From JAWLGW01 sp964569055 (lineage in GTDB: Bacteria > Planctomycetota > J058), in NCBI GenBank assembly GCA_964569055.1, contig CAZMSZ010000314.1:1-9063 (forward strand): DNA of 9,063 bases. The letters are read 5' to 3'. The stretch's first letter is position 1; each line of letters starts with the position of its first letter. The notes beneath the pieces are model-generated. The model saw nothing but the letters and a program-made list of their open reading frames with translations, ran no database searches and had not been told where the DNA came from. Position numbers and translations under genes: made by a program. Positions 6,421 through 9,063 of the stretch are shown in pieces.

Positions 6421-7086
6421 TCAGTCGTCGTCGTGGGGCGCTGGCTTCCCCTTGGCGGCCCAGCGCTTGCCGATCACCGGCACGGCGCGCTTCCAGGCGG
6501 TGAAGTCGATCCACAGGCGGCGCGCGATCGAGTAGGCCTCGGCCAGGAACCACGACGCGACCAGGATCCCGGCGATGAACCCGAACCACAGCGGGTCGAT
6601 CTGCTTGACCTGATCGCGCGGATCGGCCTGCAGGACCTCGACGGGCTGCGCCTCGCGCTGCGCCTCCTTGCTCCGGATCGTGACGATGCACACGTAGGCG
6701 CCCGAGAACGCGGCCCCGCCGATCGCGAGGTCGACCCAGAACCGGCGCACGTCCTTGGCGCGCTCGTCCTCCGCCTGCTGGACCTCCTGCGCGCGCTCGG
6801 CCTCGGTCTTGGGGGGGCGGGCGCCAGGGCCGTCCTCGAGCAGGAGCATGCGGCACTGCTGGCACTCGCGGCCGGTGGCGTGGGCCCACCAGCGGGCGGC
6901 GGTCTCGGGCCCCAGGCGCAGCTCGGGCGCGAGCGGCTCCTGATACCGCTCACCGAGCTCGCGGAACATGCGGGCCAGCTCGGGGTCGGCGCCCTCGGCC
7001 TCGGCGGGCGGGGCCTCGCCGCGATGGGCCCAGATCAGCGCGAACAGCTGCTCGGGGCGGACGTGCTCGGCGGCGTCTTCGGACAT
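6421..7086 (-). CDS. Two-helix membrane protein with cytoplasmic CxxC motif, function unknown
   Basis: I do not recognise this 221-residue protein. Residues 1-115 form a charged soluble region with WWAHATGRECQQC (66-78), giving a CxxC pair at C75/C78, then a Glu/Gln-rich helical stretch. Membrane helices lie at about 116-137 and 166-188, separated by a 28-residue loop; the tail 189-221 is rich in Arg/Lys and ends HDDD. By the positive-inside rule both ends are cytoplasmic and only the short loop is outside. The CxxC could bind a metal or act as a thiol pair. The gene is first in a two-gene unit with the flavoprotein, so it may dock that enzyme or exchange electrons with it at the membrane; this is inference. 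ATG 7086 is the only good in-frame start, but it has no Shine-Dalgarno sequence. It is divergent from the dehydrogenase gene. Confidence 0.8.
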   Translation of the reverse strand: MSEDAAEHVRPEQLFALIWAHRGEAPPAEAEGADPELARMFRELGERYQEPLAPELRLGPETAARWWAHATGRECQQCRMLLLEDGPGARPPKTEAERAQEVQQAEDERAKDVRRFWVDLAIGGAAFSGAYVCIVTIRSKEAQREAQPVEVLQADPRDQVKQIDPLWFGFIAGILVASWFLAEAYSIARRLWIDFTAWKRAVPVIGKRWAAKGKPAPHDDD

Positions 7087-7159
7087 ACGGGGGACGATCG
7101 TAACGCCGAGCGGAGCGGGCGCCAGGTATGCTCCCGCGTCCGGCGGCAGGAGGTGCGTG
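7087..7159. promoter_or_regulatory. Short divergent promoter region
   Basis: These 73 bp must serve both the minus-strand membrane-protein/flavoprotein pair and the plus-strand dehydrogenase pair. On the minus strand a TACGAT -10-like hexamer (7102-7097) ends 10 nt before the ATG at 7086. On the plus strand a TATGCT hexamer (7127-7132) lies 27 nt before the GTG at 7160. Neither has a good -35 at 17 bp (minus strand CTGGCG is weak). The two units may share regulation because of the small space. Confidence 0.4.
7148..7153 (+). promoter_or_regulatory. AGGAGG ribosome-binding site deciding the dehydrogenase start
   Basis: A perfect AGGAGG lies 6 nt before GTG 7160 but only 3 nt before the adjacent in-frame GTG 7157, so 7160 is preferred. 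In-frame reading continues far upstream with no ribosome-binding site and antisense to the membrane-protein gene, so longer forms are unlikely. Confidence 0.75.
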
Positions 7160-7915
7160 GTGGAGCGACCGCTCGAGGGGCGCGTGGCGGTGGTGACGGG
7201 CGCGGGGCGCGGGATCGGCGCCTCGACCGCGGCCCACCTGGCCCGCCTGGGCGCGCAGGTCGTGCTCGTCGCCCGCAGCGAGAAGGAGCTGGGCGGGGTC
7301 GCGGCCGCGCTCGACGACCTGCGGGTGAAGGCGGGCGGCGGCGGGCTGGGGCTGCCGGTGGTGTGCGACGTGACCGACCCCGTGCAGGTGGAGCGCCTGT
7401 TCGCCGAGGTCGACGAGCGGTTCGGGCGGCTCGACGTCTTGGTCAACAACGCGGCGGCGGTGGTGGTGGGCCCGGTGAGCGAGCTTCCGCTCGCGGCCTG
7501 GGAGGGCCTGCTGCGCGCCAACCTGACCAGCGTGTTCCTGTGCACCCAGGCCGCCCTGGCGCGCATGCGCCCGGCCCGCCGCGGCGTGGTGATCAACGTG
7601 GCCAGCGTGTCGGGCGTGCCCGGCGTGGAGAAGCTGGCCGGGATCGCGGCTTACGCGGCGACCAAGGGCGGGGTGATCGCCTTCAGCGAGGCCCTCGCCG
7701 CCGAGCTGGCCCCCGAGGGGGTGCGGGTGCTCGCCGTCTCGCCGGGCTCGGTCGACACGCCCATGCTGCGGGCGGTCGCCCCCGAGGCCGCGAAGGAGGC
7801 CATGACCCCGGGCACGCTCGGGCGCGTGATCGCGTGGCTGGCGACCGACGACGCGGCGGCGGTCAACCGGACCAACGTGGTGGTGTGGGGCCCGCCCGCG
7901 GCGAGCCAGCCGTAG
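7160..7915 (+). CDS. Short-chain dehydrogenase/reductase (SDR), FabG-like
   Basis: This is an NAD(P)(H)-dependent oxidoreductase acting on a carbonyl or hydroxyl substrate in the cytoplasm (251 aa, classical SDR size). Seen: cofactor motif TGAGRGIG (13-20); Arg39 after the second strand, which favours NADP(H); NNAA (97-100), a variant of NNAG; and the catalytic set N121, S149 (NVAS), Y165 and K169 (YAATK). The Ser-to-Tyr distance is 16 residues rather than the usual 13, implying a 3-residue longer substrate loop. The C-terminus reads VVVWGPPAASQP, so it lacks the familiar final DGG stretch. Catalytic residues are complete, so it should be active; the substrate cannot be told. The next gene follows after 39 bp on the same strand, so the two may be co-transcribed. 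Confidence 0.93.
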   Translation: MERPLEGRVAVVTGAGRGIGASTAAHLARLGAQVVLVARSEKELGGVAAALDDLRVKAGGGGLGLPVVCDVTDPVQVERLFAEVDERFGRLDVLVNNAAAVVVGPVSELPLAAWEGLLRANLTSVFLCTQAALARMRPARRGVVINVASVSGVPGVEKLAGIAAYAATKGGVIAFSEALAAELAPEGVRVLAVSPGSVDTPMLRAVAPEAAKEAMTPGTLGRVIAWLATDDAAAVNRTNVVVWGPPAASQP

Positions 7916-7937
7916 GCGCCGCGCCCCGATCGGCGCG
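7916..7937 (+). repeat. Perfect GC stem-loop between the dehydrogenase and the exported protein
   Basis: Immediately after the TAG stop, CGCGCC-CCGATC-GGCGCG (7920-7937) forms a 6-bp stem with a 6-nt loop; an alternative GCGCCG/CGGCGC pairing starts at 7916. No T-run follows and the next ribosome-binding site begins 5 nt later, so it could be an intercistronic processing or attenuation hairpin rather than a terminator. Confidence 0.4.
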
Positions 7938-7954
7938 AACCGAGGAGGAGACCC

Positions 7955-9058
7955 ATGACCCGTTCACCTCGAGCCGCCTTCGTCGCGGCGCTCGTGCTGC
8001 TCACCCTGGCCGCCGGCGGCGCCCGCGCCGAGGACGCGCCGGGCGAGGCCTGGCCGCTCCCCTCCGAGCGGGACCTCGAGCAGCTCGAGCTGACGGCCGC
8101 GCAGCGCGAGGCGATCGCGCCTGCGCTCCACGCCCTCGCGGCCGCGCGGTTCGTCGCCGACGTGGCCGAGGAGCGCGCGCGCCCCGAGGCGGAGCTGAGC
8201 GAGCGCGCGGCCCGACTCGAGCGAGCTCTCCGCGAGGCCCGCGCGGCGGTGCACGAGGCGCTCACGCGCGAGCAGCGGGCACGCCTGCACGAGCTGCGCG
8301 CGGAGCGGGCGCGGCCGGGCCTCCCCGAGTGGGTGAAGGCGCAGCTCGAGGCGCTTCAGCGGCTGGAGCTGCCGCGCGGGTTCGAGCTCGACGTCGAGCA
8401 GGAGGAGGCCTGGTTGCTGGTCCAGCTCGACGCCCACCGCGCGGTCGACGTGCTGTGGCGCGAGGTGGCCGACCGGCGCCTGAGCGGCCGGGACGCGCGC
8501 CGGCTCGGCGCGCGCCTCGTCGAGCGGGCGCGTGAGGCCTGGCGCGACCTCCTCCACGAGGCGCAGCGGGAGGCGCTCGACATGCAGGCCGGGGGGGCAC
8601 CCGGCGCCTACGGCGCACGAGCGGACGCCGCGGAGGTGGCGGCGATCGACGCGTACGAGCGGGCCTGCGGCGCGCTCGACCTCGAGCCTGCGCAGCTCCC
8701 CTGGCGGAGCCGCGACGCCCAGGCGCGGCTCGAGGCCTTCGACCCCGAGCGGCTGACTCCCGCCGAGGCGCTCGTGCAGTGGTCGCTTGCGCGCCTCCGT
8801 CTCGCCGAGCACCGGCGCGAGCTCCTGCGCGACCTCGATCGCTTCGGCGGCCACCAGGACGGCGGGCGTGGGACGGAGCGCGTCGACGCCGTGGACCGGG
8901 TGGTCGAGCGCTACCACACCCGGCGCGCCCAGCTGTGGGCGATCCTCGACGCCTGCGAGGACTACCTGGCCGCGAGCTGCGCGCCCGAGCAGCGGAGCCG
9001 GCTGAGCGAGCTCGGCCTGCTGCCGCTCGCCGGGCCGGCGCCCGCGGGCCCGCGCTGA
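7955..9058 (+). CDS. Exported all-helical protein with three LTxxQ-like (Spy/CpxP-type) units
   Basis: The 367-residue precursor has a signal peptide (RSPR start, hydrophobic 8-22, likely cleavage after ARA at 25), so the mature protein is extracytoplasmic. It is almost entirely charged, Ala/Leu/Arg/Glu-rich helix. LTAAQ (46-50) and LTREQ (103-107) match the LTxxQ motif of Spy/CpxP/ZraP-type periplasmic chaperones and metal-stress proteins. The pattern recurs as LDVEQ (145-149) with LLHEAQ (199-204), and as LTPAE (267-271) with APEQRSRLSEL (343-353), which closely repeats TREQRARLHEL (104-114). This gives about three tandem units in a protein more than twice the usual Spy/CpxP size. There are three cysteines, C238, C334 and C342. 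ATG 7955 follows AGGAGG (7943-7948) by 6 nt. It is probably co-transcribed with the dehydrogenase. A chaperone-like or stress-sensing envelope role is inferred from motif only. Confidence 0.85.
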   Translation: MTRSPRAAFVAALVLLTLAAGGARAEDAPGEAWPLPSERDLEQLELTAAQREAIAPALHALAAARFVADVAEERARPEAELSERAARLERALREARAAVHEALTREQRARLHELRAERARPGLPEWVKAQLEALQRLELPRGFELDVEQEEAWLLVQLDAHRAVDVLWREVADRRLSGRDARRLGARLVERAREAWRDLLHEAQREALDMQAGGAPGAYGARADAAEVAAIDAYERACGALDLEPAQLPWRSRDAQARLEAFDPERLTPAEALVQWSLARLRLAEHRRELLRDLDRFGGHQDGGRGTERVDAVDRVVERYHTRRAQLWAILDACEDYLAASCAPEQRSRLSELGLLPLAGPAPAGPR

Positions 9059-9063
9059 GCTCG

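Noticed and set aside
1..9063. Defence, secretion or biosynthetic gene cluster
   Set aside because: None of the seven genes carries a nuclease, toxin, secretion or assembly-line domain; they read as signalling, redox and envelope functions.

Overview
The window is about 9 kb of very GC-rich bacterial DNA, with G or C at most third codon positions. It holds seven protein-coding genes, one of them cut by the left edge. I see no rRNA, tRNA, CRISPR array, insertion sequence or phage gene. Sigma-54 enhancer-binding protein, eukaryotic-type Ser/Thr kinase with FHA domain, orphan membrane histidine kinase and a secreted LTxxQ-type protein together suggest a free-living, signalling-rich Gram-negative such as a planctomycete or myxobacterium. 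The kinase wording (for example SLGATLYHML and the PPE in place of APE) leans me towards Planctomycetota, but the sequence alone does not settle it.

Left third (1-2391, minus strand): the start of a sigma-54 activator whose AAA+ domain begins almost at residue 1, with a near-consensus -24/-12 sigma-54 promoter directly in front of it. This suggests the activator drives its own gene. Upstream of it, in the same direction, lies a soluble FHA / zinc-ribbon / Ser-Thr kinase protein. Middle (2392-5023): a 293-bp divergent control region, then on the plus strand a large membrane sensor histidine kinase without HAMP or adjacent response regulator, whose extracytoplasmic domain contains TPR-like helices. 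A 227-bp convergent gap follows, holding a degenerate 52-bp tandem repeat, each copy of which forms the same hairpin.

Right half (5024-9058): two divergent gene pairs share a 73-bp promoter region. On the minus strand, a two-helix membrane protein with a CxxC motif is followed after 26 bp by an adrenodoxin-reductase/FprA-like flavoprotein, a likely electron-transfer unit. On the plus strand, a short-chain dehydrogenase is followed after 39 bp by an exported helical protein that appears to be three degenerate copies of an LTxxQ (Spy/CpxP-like) helical unit.

No known defence, secretion or biosynthetic system is present. The most original elements are the CxxC membrane protein plus flavoprotein pair, the triplicated LTxxQ protein, the self-directed sigma-54 promoter, and the repeat-hairpin element between the convergent genes.
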